NCBI GenBank assembly: GCA_020431405.1
Contig: JAGQIK010000216.1
Location: 1-58,227 of the forward strand
Length of the DNA stretch: 58,227 nt
Direction: 5' to 3'
Source: Myxococcales bacterium
Lineage (GTDB): Bacteria; Myxococcota_A; Polyangia; GCA-2747355
Of this stretch, positions 8,420-22,030 are shown in pieces. The notes under the pieces were generated by a model that was given only the letters and a program-made list of their open reading frames with translations, ran no database searches and was not told the origin of the DNA. The position numbers and the translations under genes were made by a program. Each line of letters opens with the position of its first letter. Position 1 is the first letter of the stretch.

Positions 8420-9619
8420 TCAGGCCTGTGCGCTGGGAAACAGCGTCGGATGCAGCCGCTGCCGCACGACAGCCCAGTTGTAGTACCAGAGCGCCGTCGA
8501 GCCGTAGAAGTTGACGTTGCCGTACATCTCGCCGAAGCGCTCGCCGTCGCTGTTCTGGTGCGTCCAAAAGCCGCCCGCGTCGTCCTGCATGCTGACGATC
8601 CAGTCGGCGGTGGCCTTGGCCTCGTCGCGGTGCTCGCCGAGACCGACGTAGGCGAGCAGCGTGGCGGCCGTCGGCCAGAGGCTGGCGTTGTGCGCGTCGT
8701 TGATGGCGGGCAACGGATAGACGGCGTCCTTTTCGGCGACGGCGCGCGACTCGCAGAAGGAGCCGGCGACCGGTCCGCGGCAGTGCGCGTGCACCCACGC
8801 CAACGCGCGCTGTGACTGCTCGCGCAGCGCGGGCAGCGCGATGGCGCCGTCGAGCGTGTCGAGCAGCCCTTCGGCGTCCATCATCGCCAGACAGTACTGC
8901 GGGCCGCGGCCGCGCAGTGCCAGCGGCAGCACGCGCTCGCTGATCTTGGCGATGGTCTTTCCCTTGAGCCCCAGCTTGCTCATGCTGCAGCGCAGCACTG
9001 GACCGAGACAGCCGCGCGTTAGCTCCATCCAACGCGGCACCTCGATGTCGCCAACGGTGTTCCAGTAGCCCTGCTCGACGTCGAACTGCGAGGTGATCGC
9101 CTCGAGGATCGCCAGCGCACCCTCGCGATGGCGATCGAGCCCGCTCAGCCGCCAGGCCAGCAGCGCGTGGTGCACGTACTCGCCGCACTCGATGAGGTTG
9201 CCGATAAGCAGGTGACCGTCGTCTGGATCGATGGTGCCGCTGATCATGCGGTCGGCCGCGCGCACCATCGCGTCGTGGCAGCGGCGGTCGCCGGTGAGGC
9301 GCTGATAGCTGGCGAGCCCCTCCATCACACACTGCGCGGCGTCGAGCGAGTAGCCGGCGTCGTGATGCCAGCCGCCGCGATCGTCCTGGCGCTCGAGCAA
9401 CCACTGGGCGCTCGTCTCGGCAGAGCGCCGAAAGCGCTCGTCGCCGGTGAGATACCAGGCGTAGACGCGCACGCTCATGGAGTGACCGATGAGCGACGCG
9501 TCGCCGGCGACGCCGTAGTACTCGTCGGCCGGCACGTTGATGAAGCCGTCGGCGTCCTGCATCGACACGAACCACTGCGCGTTCTTTACGATCGCCTCTT
9601 CGTAGCTGTTCAGTGTCAC
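8420..9619 (-). CDS. Alpha/alpha-toroid protein (six-hairpin/terpenoid-cyclase-like fold)
   Basis: 399 residues from a GTG start with a G-rich upstream site. Repeated segments such as WFVSMQDADGFINV, WLLERQDDRGGWHHDAGYS and DWIVSMQDDAGGFWTHQNSD are QxxDGGW-like motifs, which mark (alpha/alpha)6 toroids found in prenyltransferases, squalene-cyclase-like and six-hairpin glycosidase proteins. The DxDD acid motif of class II cyclases is absent. There is no signal peptide, so it is probably cytoplasmic. It lies 69 bases downstream of gltD in the same direction with no clear terminator between, so it may be read through from gltBD. Function unknown; a polysaccharide or terpenoid-type substrate is only a guess from the fold. 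Confidence 0.72.
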   Translation of the reverse strand: MTLNSYEEAIVKNAQWFVSMQDADGFINVPADEYYGVAGDASLIGHSMSVRVYAWYLTGDERFRRSAETSAQWLLERQDDRGGWHHDAGYSLDAAQCVMEGLASYQRLTGDRRCHDAMVRAADRMISGTIDPDDGHLLIGNLIECGEYVHHALLAWRLSGLDRHREGALAILEAITSQFDVEQGYWNTVGDIEVPRWMELTRGCLGPVLRCSMSKLGLKGKTIAKISERVLPLALRGRGPQYCLAMMDAEGLLDTLDGAIALPALREQSQRALAWVHAHCRGPVAGSFCESRAVAEKDAVYPLPAINDAHNASLWPTAATLLAYVGLGEHRDEAKATADWIVSMQDDAGGFWTHQNSDGERFGEMYGNVNFYGSTALWYYNWAVVRQRLHPTLFPSAQA

Positions 9620-9688
9620 CGCTCGCCCCCCTTCCGTGTTGATCCGCGGCCAGTTTGCACCAGCAGCAAAAAAATTGGGGGGGACGGG

Positions 9689-11238
9689 CTAGCGGCGGCG
9701 GCTCGGCTCGAAGCTGTCGTCGCGCCCGCGCGTAGGCAGGCGCGACGGCTTGCCGCGGCGCAGGTAGCGGTCGACGCCGCGCGCCGCCTCGCGCCCTTCG
9801 GCGATGGCCCACACGATGAGGCTCGCTCCGCGGTGCGCGTCGCCGGCACAGAAGACGCCGTCGACGTTGGTGGCGTAGTGCGCGTCGACGGCGACGTTGC
9901 CGCGCGCGTCGAGCGCCACGCCGAGCTGCTCGACGAGCGCCTCGCTGCGCGGGCCGAGGAAACCCAGCGCGAGGATCAACAGATCGACGTCGATGCGCAG
10001 TGGGTCGGCACCCTCGATCTCCTGCAGCTGCCCGTCGTCGAGGGTGACGCGCACGGCCTCGAGCGCGACAAGGTTGCCCGCGTCGTCGCCGACGAGGCGC
10101 TTGGTCAGCACGCCGAAGTCGCGCGCCCCGCCCTCGGCCTGGCTGCTCGAGGTGCGAAAGATCAGCGGCCAGCGCGGCCACGGGTTGCTCGCCGCGCGCG
10201 TGGCCGGAGGCTGCGGCAGGAGCTCGATCTGCTGCACGCTAGCGGCCCCTTGGCGAAGGGCCGTGCCGAGACAGTCCGAGCCGGTGTCGCCGCCGCCGAG
10301 GATCACGACGCGCTTCGCGTGCGCGTCGATGCGCCTCTCGCCGGGGCCGAGCTCGGCGCCGGCGACGAGCCGGTTCTGCTGCGTCAGATACGGCATCGCC
10401 AGCGTGACGCCGTCGAGCTCGCGCGCGCCGGGCACGTCGAGCTCGCGCGCGCGCTCGGCGCCGGTGGCGATCAGCAGCGCGTCGTGCCGCGCCCGCAGCG
10501 CGTCCCAGCCCTCGTGCTCGCCAGCGCGTACGCCGCAGACGATCTCGACGCCGGCCTGGCGCATCAGCGCCAGTCGCCGATCGAGGACCTGTTTTTCGAG
10601 CTTGAAGTCAGGGATACCGTAGCGCAGCAGGCCGCCGGCGCGATCGGCGGCCTCGAAGATCGTCACGCGATGGCCAGCCGAGCACAGCTGCGCCGCGGCG
10701 GCGAGGCCGGCCGGGCCGCTGCCGACGACGGCGACGTGCTTGTCCGAGCGCGTCTTCGGCGCGCAGGGCTCGACCCAGCCCTCGGCGAAGGCGCGCTCGA
10801 TGATGTGGCGCTCGATGTGCTCGATGGTCACGGGCCGGCCGAGCGACGGGTGCTCGGCGCCGAGACCGTCATCGCCGCCGATGCCGAGCACGCAGGCGCC
10901 CTCGCAGGGCGCCGGACAGAGCCGGCCCGTGAATTCGGGGAAGTTGTTGGTCGCCGACAGTTGCTCGTACGCACGTCGCCAGGCGCCGCGGCGCAGCGAA
11001 TCGTTGAAGTCAGGGATCGGGTTTCCCAGCGGGCAGCCCTGGTGGCAGAACGGCACGCCGCAGTCCATGCAGCGGCTGGCCTGCGCGCGAAGGTCGGCGG
11101 TCTCCTCGTCGCCGCGATAGACCTCGCGCCAATCGCCGAGCCGCTCGTCGACCGCGCGCGCCGCCGGCCCTCGCCGGCCCTCGCTGACGAACGCCCACCC
11201 GTTGCCGCTGCCGCTTCCGCTGCCGTTGCCGCCGCCGC

Positions 11239-11242
<4 letters not shown>
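9689..11242 (-). CDS. gltD: Glutamate synthase (NADPH) small subunit
   Basis: 517 residues. The protein feeds electrons from NADPH to the large subunit for reductive synthesis of two glutamates from 2-oxoglutarate and glutamine. The N-terminal Fe-S region has cysteines C58, C61, C66 and C70 (CMDCGVPFCHQGC) and a second CPAPCEGAC cluster. The FAD-binding GSGPAGLAAAAQL fingerprint follows near residue 173, then a DRAGGLLRYGIPDFKL block and an NADP-binding GGGDTGSDC motif, all diagnostic of GltD. The gene overlaps the gltB stop by 4 bases (ATGA), so the two are translationally coupled. An odd Gly/Ser-rich head (SGGGNGSGSGSGNG) precedes the usual start region and may be a spacer or an over-long start. 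Confidence 0.96.
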
Positions 11243-15843
<4,601 letters not shown>

Positions 15844-15899
15844 TTGGCTCCAAGCGCAGGCGGCGGGAGGTCGTTTGACGCACTGCGTAATCGGCAGGA

Positions 15900-15918
15900 T
15901 GACAGGTCTATTCTGTCA
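15900..15918. promoter_or_regulatory. Palindrome TGACAG-N7-CTGTCA upstream of gltB
   Basis: A perfect 6-base inverted repeat with 7-base spacer, 57 bases upstream of the gltB ATG and 16 bases past the end of the neighbouring lipoprotein gene. The shape fits a dimeric regulator site for gltBD. No clear sigma-70 or sigma-54 promoter elements could be assigned with it. Confidence 0.4.
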
Positions 15919-15933
15919 GACAAGCTCGCTCGC

Positions 15934-16866
15934 CTACTTTTTGTTCGTTGGCTTTGCTGGCGGCACGCGCTTGGCGAGCTTCCACGCCTTGGCGCTCGCC
16001 GACCAGACGTAGCGCTTGGCGCTCTTCATCATCTCTTTGCACGCGCTGCGCTTGTCTTCGTCGAGGTCGGAGTAGTCCCCGGCAGCGCCGGCGCATTGCT
16101 CGAGCGAGACCTGATCGGACGCGCTGGCGACGTAGATCTCCGACGGCTTGCCCTGTTCTGTCTCGACGATGGCGAAGTCGTCGCCGCCGCCCGCTCGGGT
16201 GGACATGCCTTGCATCGAGCCGAGGTCGAGCTGTTTGACCAAGCCGCCGTCAGCGAGCTCCCACAGGCTGCTGCTGCGTTCCCAATGCTCGCCGACGGCC
16301 GGACAGCCCTCGTCGACGGCCGAGAAGGTCAGCACGACGTCGGGTTTGCCGTTGGCGTTGCGGTCGCCGAACGTCGCTTGCACCTGGGCCTTGCACTTTT
16401 CGACGCCAACGTCGTCTTCGACGTGGTGGCCGATGACCCGCCAGCTCGAACCCGCCTTGCGCAGCGCCACGACGTGCGCGCGGCCCTTGGCAACCAGCGA
16501 CTCGTAGCGACACTCGCAGGTGTGGTCGATCTCGACATCGCCGTCGCCGTCGCCGTCGCCCTTGTTGCGCTTCTTCTTCTTTTCGCCGGGGCCCTTTTTG
16601 ACTGCGACGAGCGCCACCAGCCAGTAGTCACCTTTCTTCTGCGAGACGGCGACCTCGAGCTTGCCGATCTTCTCGGCGATCTTCTTCGCGAGCGCGCTGG
16701 CCAGCGCGCTGTCGCTGCCGGCCGAGGTGACAAGGCCCAACAGCGGCGACGCGCGCTTGGCCGGCTTTGCCGCCGGGGCGGCCTTCGGCGTCTTGGTCTT
16801 CGACGAGCTGCCGGCGCAGCCGGCGATCAAGCAGGCGAGCAGTAACAAGCGGTCGACGTGGCGCAT
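15934..16866 (-). CDS. Lipoprotein of unknown function
   Basis: 310 residues. The start MRHVDRLLLLACLIAGC gives lipobox IAGC (C17), followed by a Lys/Pro/Ala linker (KTKTPKAAPAAKPAKR). The mature part has a GDGDGDGDVEIDHTC segment that could bind calcium, and a handful of cysteines. The spacing of hydrophobic stretches suggests a soluble beta-rich domain in the periplasm. No enzymatic motif is recognised. It precedes gltB in the same direction with a gap of 90 bases and a palindrome between, so co-transcription is uncertain. The promoter region is shared with the divergent coiled-coil gene at 16937. Confidence 0.75.
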   Translation of the reverse strand: MRHVDRLLLLACLIAGCAGSSSKTKTPKAAPAAKPAKRASPLLGLVTSAGSDSALASALAKKIAEKIGKLEVAVSQKKGDYWLVALVAVKKGPGEKKKKRNKGDGDGDGDVEIDHTCECRYESLVAKGRAHVVALRKAGSSWRVIGHHVEDDVGVEKCKAQVQATFGDRNANGKPDVVLTFSAVDEGCPAVGEHWERSSSLWELADGGLVKQLDLGSMQGMSTRAGGGDDFAIVETEQGKPSEIYVASASDQVSLEQCAGAAGDYSDLDEDKRSACKEMMKSAKRYVWSASAKAWKLAKRVPPAKPTNKK

Positions 16867-16936
16867 GGCGCATCATAGCCGCCCGCGCGGCGGTGCTCGC
16901 GCTATAGTCGCGCCCCCCTCCGACGACGAGCTCACC

Positions 16937-18298
16937 GTGCGCAGAGTCCACATCGACGAGGTCCGCAACCACTTGGCCCGAGTGGCCGGTCGCGCCTACA
17001 CGGCGCAGCTCGAGTTCAGCAAGCTCGAGACCGACCTGCGCGCCTGGATCGCGCACCTCGAGCCGCGCGTGCAAGAGGCCACTGCCCTCGTCGCGCCAGC
17101 CTATCTGCGCGCCTTCAGCAAGGAGGGCCTCGCGTGGGCCGAGACGATGACGGGCTATCGCGGCTTTTCGCGACGCGATCCCATCGCGGCGATGGAGCAC
17201 GAGGAATTCAGGCTGCGCAAGACCATCGCCGCCGTCGAGGCCGACGATCGCTATCGGCGGCGAGAAGAGCTGCTGGCGCAGCTCGAGCGCGAGCGCGACG
17301 CGCACCGCGCCGAGCTGGCGCGCTGGCAGCAGAGCTGCGACCGCTTCGAAAAGCTCGAGGGGTTTCTCGAGCTCGTGATGGTCAAGTACGACACGCCCGA
17401 GTTCGCCGAGTCGTGGCTCGAGGCGCGCTACTGGCGCCACTGGAAGATGGGCGACGCCATCTGCGACGCGCTCGAGATGAAGGACTTCGGCGACGACGTG
17501 CTGCCCGCCTACCAGGACGTGGCCAAGCAGCGTGATCACTGGAAGCAAGAGGTCGAGCGCGTCGAAGCGGAGATCCGCGCTCTGCACGAGGTCGTGCGCA
17601 CGCGAGACAGCGCGCTGGCGCGGCTGCCGCGCCTGCCCGCGCTCTTTCTCGAGCAAGCCCAACGCGCGCTGGCCGAGTTCATCGCCGAGGCCGACATCCC
17701 GCTGCTCGCCGATTGGCTCGGCCGCGCCGAGGGCGACACGCGCCACATCGCCGTCGCGCTCCGGCGTGCCGCCGGCGCCCAAGCCAAGGTGCGCTACCTG
17801 CGCGAGATGGCCACGGAAGTGCACGCCATCGTCGAAGACCTCGGCGCGCGCATGCACAAGTACCAGCGCAAGGTGCGCAAGTACGAGCACTGGAAGTACA
17901 GCGCCGGCTACCAGCTCGAAAACGTGATGGACCTCAAGTTCGAGGCCAAATACCCGAAGCTGATGGAGCGCCTGCAGCAGCTGCGCGCCGCGGCGCAGGC
18001 CATCATCGGCTTCGAAGATCACGAGCGCTTCGACCTCAAGAACCCACCCGAGCTGTGGTGGCGGGCGATGACCGGCACGAAGCCGCCCGGCACCATGCGG
18101 CGGCTGCGCACCTGGTACAAGCGGTACCCCGAGCACAGGGTGATCTGGGTCGACGGCGTCGTCGACGAGGTCATCGAGGAGATCGAAGAAGAAGAGGACG
18201 ACGACGCGGCGATCGTCGCCGGCGTCGTGGTCGATCGCGTGGTGCGCGACGAGCTCGCGCGCGAAGAAGAAGAAGACGCCGACGAGTACCTCTCGTGA
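16937..18298 (+). CDS. Long helical coiled-coil protein, first gene of the radical SAM operon
   Basis: 453 residues from a GTG chosen because the upstream part of the open frame lies inside the opposite lipoprotein gene and looks non-coding. The protein is charged and almost entirely helical. Residues ~95-220 and ~300-390 are rich in heptad-like Leu/Glu/Arg runs (RREELLAQLERERDAHRAEL). Conserved-looking aromatic stretches (SWLEARYWRHWKMGDAI, YEHWKYSAGYQLEN) break the coils. A very acidic tail (EEIEEEEDDDAA...EEEEDADEY) ends the protein. No signal peptide or known catalytic motif. Its last four bases (GTGA) contain the start of the glycosyltransferase gene, so it is translationally coupled and probably a structural partner of the enzymes downstream. 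Confidence 0.75.
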   Translation: MRRVHIDEVRNHLARVAGRAYTAQLEFSKLETDLRAWIAHLEPRVQEATALVAPAYLRAFSKEGLAWAETMTGYRGFSRRDPIAAMEHEEFRLRKTIAAVEADDRYRRREELLAQLERERDAHRAELARWQQSCDRFEKLEGFLELVMVKYDTPEFAESWLEARYWRHWKMGDAICDALEMKDFGDDVLPAYQDVAKQRDHWKQEVERVEAEIRALHEVVRTRDSALARLPRLPALFLEQAQRALAEFIAEADIPLLADWLGRAEGDTRHIAVALRRAAGAQAKVRYLREMATEVHAIVEDLGARMHKYQRKVRKYEHWKYSAGYQLENVMDLKFEAKYPKLMERLQQLRAAAQAIIGFEDHERFDLKNPPELWWRAMTGTKPPGTMRRLRTWYKRYPEHRVIWVDGVVDEVIEEIEEEEDDDAAIVAGVVVDRVVRDELAREEEEDADEYLS

Positions 18299-20022
18299 GC
18301 GGCGCCGCGACAACGACGTCCGTTAGCAAGCTGCGGATCGTTTCTTACGCCATCAACGGCCGCGGGTTGGGCCACCTCACACGGCAGCTCGCGATCCTGC
18401 GCTGGGTGCGCAGGCTCTGCGCCGTGCTCGACGTGCGCTGCGAGTGCTGGGTGCTGACGACATCGGAAGCCGACACGCTCGCGCGACGCGAAGGCTTCTG
18501 TGCGCTCAAGATGCCCTCGAAGGCGATGCTTCGCGACGCCGACATCGCGCCGACGCGATACCTCTGCATCGCGCGCACCTGGGTGCTCGATGTGATCGCC
18601 TCGCTGCAGCCGGATGTGCTGTTGGTCGACACGTTTCCCGGCGGCAGCTTCGGCGAGCTCGTCGCGGCGCTCGAGCTCGTGCCGCACCGCGTGCTGGTGC
18701 GCCGTCGCGTCAAGGACAGCTATTCGCAGGACAAGTCGTACAACGCGCTGATGCCGCTCTACAGCGAGCTGATCGTGCCGGGCGAAGCGGGGCGACCGGC
18801 CATCGTCGACGCGCAGGAACGTGGGCGACACGTGGCGCCGATCCTGATCCGCGAGCGCGAGGAGCTCTTGCCGCGCGAGCAGGCGCGCGCCGCGCTCGGC
18901 ATCGAAGACGAGCGACGCGCCGTCTACGTCACGCTCGGCGGCGGCGGCTACGACAGCACGTCCTCGATGCTGCTGGCGTTGGTCGACGCGCTCGTGCCGC
19001 GCGGGTGGCACGTCGTCGTCGGCGCTGGGCCGCTCTACGTCGGCCCCGAGCGGCGCGGCCCGCACATCACCTGGCTCGAGCGCTACACGCCCGTGGAGTT
19101 GCTCGCGGGCGTCGACGCCGCCGTCTCGGCTGGCGGCTACAACGCATTTCACGAGCTGATGTTTGCCGGCGTGCCGACGGTTTTTCTTCCGCAGCCGCGG
19201 ATCGCCGACGACCAGCGCGCCCGCGTCGAAGCGGCACAGCGGGCGGGCGCAGGTCGCGTGGCGGCGAGCATCGACGAGGTCGCCGAGCTGCTCGACGCGC
19301 CGGGCTGCGCGGCGGCGGCGCGCGCGCTGGTCGAAACCAACGGCGCGCGCGACGCGGCGACGGCGCTGCTGTCGCGCGTTCTGCCCGCCGAGCATCTCGC
19401 CCTCGCCAACGCGGTGCTTTCGCCGCCGCTGATGCGCGCCCTGCGCCGCGTCGACGAGCGCGCCAACGACGTGCTGGCGCTCGTGCGCATCTTCGCCGGC
19501 GGCACGCCCGCCGAGCTCGCCGCCGATCGCACGGCCCTCGCGCGTCTCGTGGCGCGCGGTCGCGTCGACGAAGCGCACGCCGAGGTCGGCGACGATCGAG
19601 ACGACACGCGGCGCGCCGGCGAGCACATCGAAGCATTTGTCGCGCTGATCGAACGCGAGCGCGTGCCGCTCGACACGGCGCTGGCACTGATCACCGCCAT
19701 CTCGCGCAAGTTTCCGGCGGCGCGCGGCGCGGCGCTGCTCGAGGCGGCACACCTGTGTTTTGCGGCCTGGGCGCCTTTCGACGACTGGATGGGCGCCGTG
19801 CAGATGCTGCGCGCGGTGCCCCTGCAGCGCGAGGCCGATCTCGTCGAGGACTTCGCGCGGCCGCTGGCGACATGGCTCGCCGGCTGCGACGACCTCTTCG
19901 ACGCGCTGCGCGAGCTGAGCCATCTCGAGGGCGCGGGGCGGCGGCCCATCGCCGAGGTGCTCGGCGAGCTCGCGCAGCGCGCCACCGCGCCGCCGGCCAC
20001 CGCCGCCAAGGCGCGACGATGA
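18295..20022 (+). CDS. GT-B glycosyltransferase, MurG/UGT-like, with helical C-terminal extension
   Basis: 575 residues from a GTG overlapping the preceding stop by 4 bases. The N-terminal Rossmann domain opens with YAINGRGLGHLTRQLAILR, the G-x-GH-x-x-R acceptor loop of GT-B enzymes related to MurG. The second domain has VYVTLGGGGYDSTSSML and the donor-binding run SAGGYNAFHELMFAGVPTVF starting at residue 278, followed by a P.....DDQ...A block, all typical of nucleotide-sugar binding. Residues ~370-575 are an extra helical domain of unknown function, absent from MurG. No signal peptide, so it acts in the cytoplasm. The genetic coupling to three radical SAM genes suggests both activities modify the same product; the sugar and acceptor are unknown. 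Confidence 0.82.
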   Translation: MSGAATTTSVSKLRIVSYAINGRGLGHLTRQLAILRWVRRLCAVLDVRCECWVLTTSEADTLARREGFCALKMPSKAMLRDADIAPTRYLCIARTWVLDVIASLQPDVLLVDTFPGGSFGELVAALELVPHRVLVRRRVKDSYSQDKSYNALMPLYSELIVPGEAGRPAIVDAQERGRHVAPILIREREELLPREQARAALGIEDERRAVYVTLGGGGYDSTSSMLLALVDALVPRGWHVVVGAGPLYVGPERRGPHITWLERYTPVELLAGVDAAVSAGGYNAFHELMFAGVPTVFLPQPRIADDQRARVEAAQRAGAGRVAASIDEVAELLDAPGCAAAARALVETNGARDAATALLSRVLPAEHLALANAVLSPPLMRALRRVDERANDVLALVRIFAGGTPAELAADRTALARLVARGRVDEAHAEVGDDRDDTRRAGEHIEAFVALIERERVPLDTALALITAISRKFPAARGAALLEAAHLCFAAWAPFDDWMGAVQMLRAVPLQREADLVEDFARPLATWLAGCDDLFDALRELSHLEGAGRRPIAEVLGELAQRATAPPATAAKARR

Positions 20023-21131
20023 GCGCCGACATCAGACGCGCCGTGCTCGCCGGCATCGCCGCCGGACGGCCTCACATCGGCCCTCAGACGGTGCACGTCG
20101 ATGTGACCAACACCTGCAACGCCGCCTGCATCACCTGCTGGGATCACTCGCCGCTGCTCGACAACGCGCGCTCGGCGGCGTGGAAGCGGCGCCGCCTGCC
20201 GCGCGAGCGCTTCGAAGCGCTCGTCGACGAGCTCTCCGCGATGGGCTCGGTGCAGGAGATGATCCTCTCGGGCATGGGTGACCCACTGACGCACCCCGAC
20301 ATCTACGAGATGATCGCGGCGGTCAAGCAGCGCGGCTTTCGACTGACCATGCTGACCAACCTGGTCGCCGCCGACATCGACAAGCTCTGCGACAGCGGCG
20401 TAGACCAGCTGCTCGTCGGCGTGCACGGCGTGACGCCCGAGAGCTACTGCGCCTTTCACCCCGGCTGGACCGAGCAGCACTTCTTTCGCATGTGCCGCTA
20501 TCTGCGCGCGCTGCGCACCGCGGGCGTGTCGTGTCGGCACGTGCAGGTGATCAACCGCGACACGGCTGACGAGCTGTGCGAGATGGTGCGCTTCGGCGAT
20601 CTCTTCGCCGCCGATCGCGTCAACTTCAAGCTCGCGAGCCTGGCCGAGGGCACCGAGCGCTGCGCGATCACCGACGCGCAGCGCCGCCGCCTGCGCGAGC
20701 ACGACATCGACCTCGCGCGTGCGCTCGCCGACGATCTCGGCGTGCGCACCAACCTCGCACTGTTCGAGCGCCAGGTCGCGGCGGCAGACGCGCTCGGCGC
20801 GGCCCCACAGACCACCACGCCCATGCACGAGATCGGCTGCTACATGGGCTATGTCTACACGCGCATCACAGTCGACCTCGAGGTGCTCTACTGCTGCAAC
20901 ACCGAGGTCAAGGTCGGCCGACTCGACGAGGGCGAGCGTGGCACCGGCTTCGCGGCGCTCTGGCAAGGCGAGCGCTGGCAGGCGCTGCGCGCGGCGATGG
21001 CGCGCCACGAGTATCTTCCCGGCTGCGAGCGTTGCGGCAAGCTCGAGCAGAACGTCAAGTGGAGCGCGCGCGTACGCGAGGCCGCCGCCAAAGCCGCTGC
21101 GACAGACAGCAGCGAGGCGACTCGCGCGTGA
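20019..21131 (+). CDS. Radical SAM protein 1 with auxiliary Cys region
   Basis: 370 residues from an ATG overlapping the glycosyltransferase stop (ATGA). The [4Fe-4S]-SAM motif CNAACITC places ligands at C33, C37 and C40. A GMGDPLTHPDIY segment is the GGE-equivalent SAM-binding turn followed by the usual strand. The C terminus has C274, a 17-residue gap to C292-C293, then C336-x2-C339, suggesting an auxiliary iron-sulfur cluster of the SPASM/twitch class seen in peptide- and sugar-modifying radical SAM enzymes. It is the most divergent of the three radical SAM proteins in this operon. Reaction unknown. Confidence 0.88.
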   Translation: MSADIRRAVLAGIAAGRPHIGPQTVHVDVTNTCNAACITCWDHSPLLDNARSAAWKRRRLPRERFEALVDELSAMGSVQEMILSGMGDPLTHPDIYEMIAAVKQRGFRLTMLTNLVAADIDKLCDSGVDQLLVGVHGVTPESYCAFHPGWTEQHFFRMCRYLRALRTAGVSCRHVQVINRDTADELCEMVRFGDLFAADRVNFKLASLAEGTERCAITDAQRRRLREHDIDLARALADDLGVRTNLALFERQVAAADALGAAPQTTTPMHEIGCYMGYVYTRITVDLEVLYCCNTEVKVGRLDEGERGTGFAALWQGERWQALRAAMARHEYLPGCERCGKLEQNVKWSARVREAAAKAAATDSSEATRA

Positions 21132-22030
21132 GCCGGCAGCCGACCATCGAGTGGCAGGTCGCCGGCGCCTGTAACTACGACTGCAGCTACTGCATCCAGT
21201 CGGCGCGCTACCGGCGCGGCGCCCTCGACGTGCAGCGCGCTCAGCTGGCGCTCGCTTTCTTCGCTACGCTGCCGGGCAGCTGGGAAATCAAATGCAGCGG
21301 CGGCGAGGCCTTCGCCCACCGCGCCTTCATCGACGACGTCGTGCCGCAGCTGATGCAGCGCACGGCACATCGCATCAGCGTGCTGACCAACTTCTCTGCC
21401 AGCCGCCGCGACCTGATGCGCTTCGCCGCCGCGACGCGCGGACGGTTGGAGGTCTTCTCGGCCTCGCTGCACCTCGAGTTTGTCGCCCTCGATGACTTCG
21501 TCAGCAAGGCGCGCTGGTTCGTCGACCTGCTCGATCCGAGCGTGCGCTTCGTGGTCAACCAGGTCGTGCTGCCAGGGCGCGAACAGGACGCAGCGCGTTG
21601 CCGAGATCGCCTCGCGCACGATGGCATCCGCTGGTTTCCGCAGCTCTACAAGGTCAAGGGCGGCGTAGCGCCCTACCCCGACGCCGAGGCGCTGCGCGCG
21701 CTGGTCGGCGACGCGCCGAGCGCCACCGAAGCCAACGTCGCGCCATCCTATCGCGGGCGCCGCTGCTGGGCCGGCGTCGAGTACCTGGTCGTCGACAAGG
21801 AGGGCGATGTCTACGCCTGTCGCACAGCAAAACGTCACGGCGAAGGCCACCTCGGCAACATCTTCGCCGACCCGGGGGCCGTCAAGCGGCTCGCCGCGCC
21901 CGCGATCTGCGGCTACGACATCTGCCCGTGCACCGTGCCGGCCAACCGCGGCATGATCGAGGGCGTCGGGCCGGCGGCGGCGGCGCTCGACGACGAAACG
22001 GCCCACCACGACGAGGCGGCAAGCGCGTGA
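21128..22030 (+). CDS. Radical SAM protein 2 with five C-terminal cysteines
   Basis: 300 residues from a GTG overlapping the previous stop by 4 bases. It is short, starting directly with the core: CNYDCSYC gives SAM-cluster ligands C15, C19 and C22, and WEIKCSGGEAFAH is the GGE motif. The C-terminal part has C213 (RCWAGVEYLVVDKEG), C231 after 17 residues, then C261, C266 and C268 (CGYDICPC). The same pattern is conserved in the next gene, so these cysteines probably hold an auxiliary cluster. Its paralogy with the downstream gene indicates duplication inside the operon. Substrate unknown. Confidence 0.88.
   Translation: MSRQPTIEWQVAGACNYDCSYCIQSARYRRGALDVQRAQLALAFFATLPGSWEIKCSGGEAFAHRAFIDDVVPQLMQRTAHRISVLTNFSASRRDLMRFAAATRGRLEVFSASLHLEFVALDDFVSKARWFVDLLDPSVRFVVNQVVLPGREQDAARCRDRLAHDGIRWFPQLYKVKGGVAPYPDAEALRALVGDAPSATEANVAPSYRGRRCWAGVEYLVVDKEGDVYACRTAKRHGEGHLGNIFADPGAVKRLAAPAICGYDICPCTVPANRGMIEGVGPAAAALDDETAHHDEAASA

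Noticed and set aside
9655-9690. A-run near 9667 considered as an intrinsic terminator between gltD and the toroid gene
   Set aside because: On the minus strand a T7 run is present, but no GC-rich stem precedes it.
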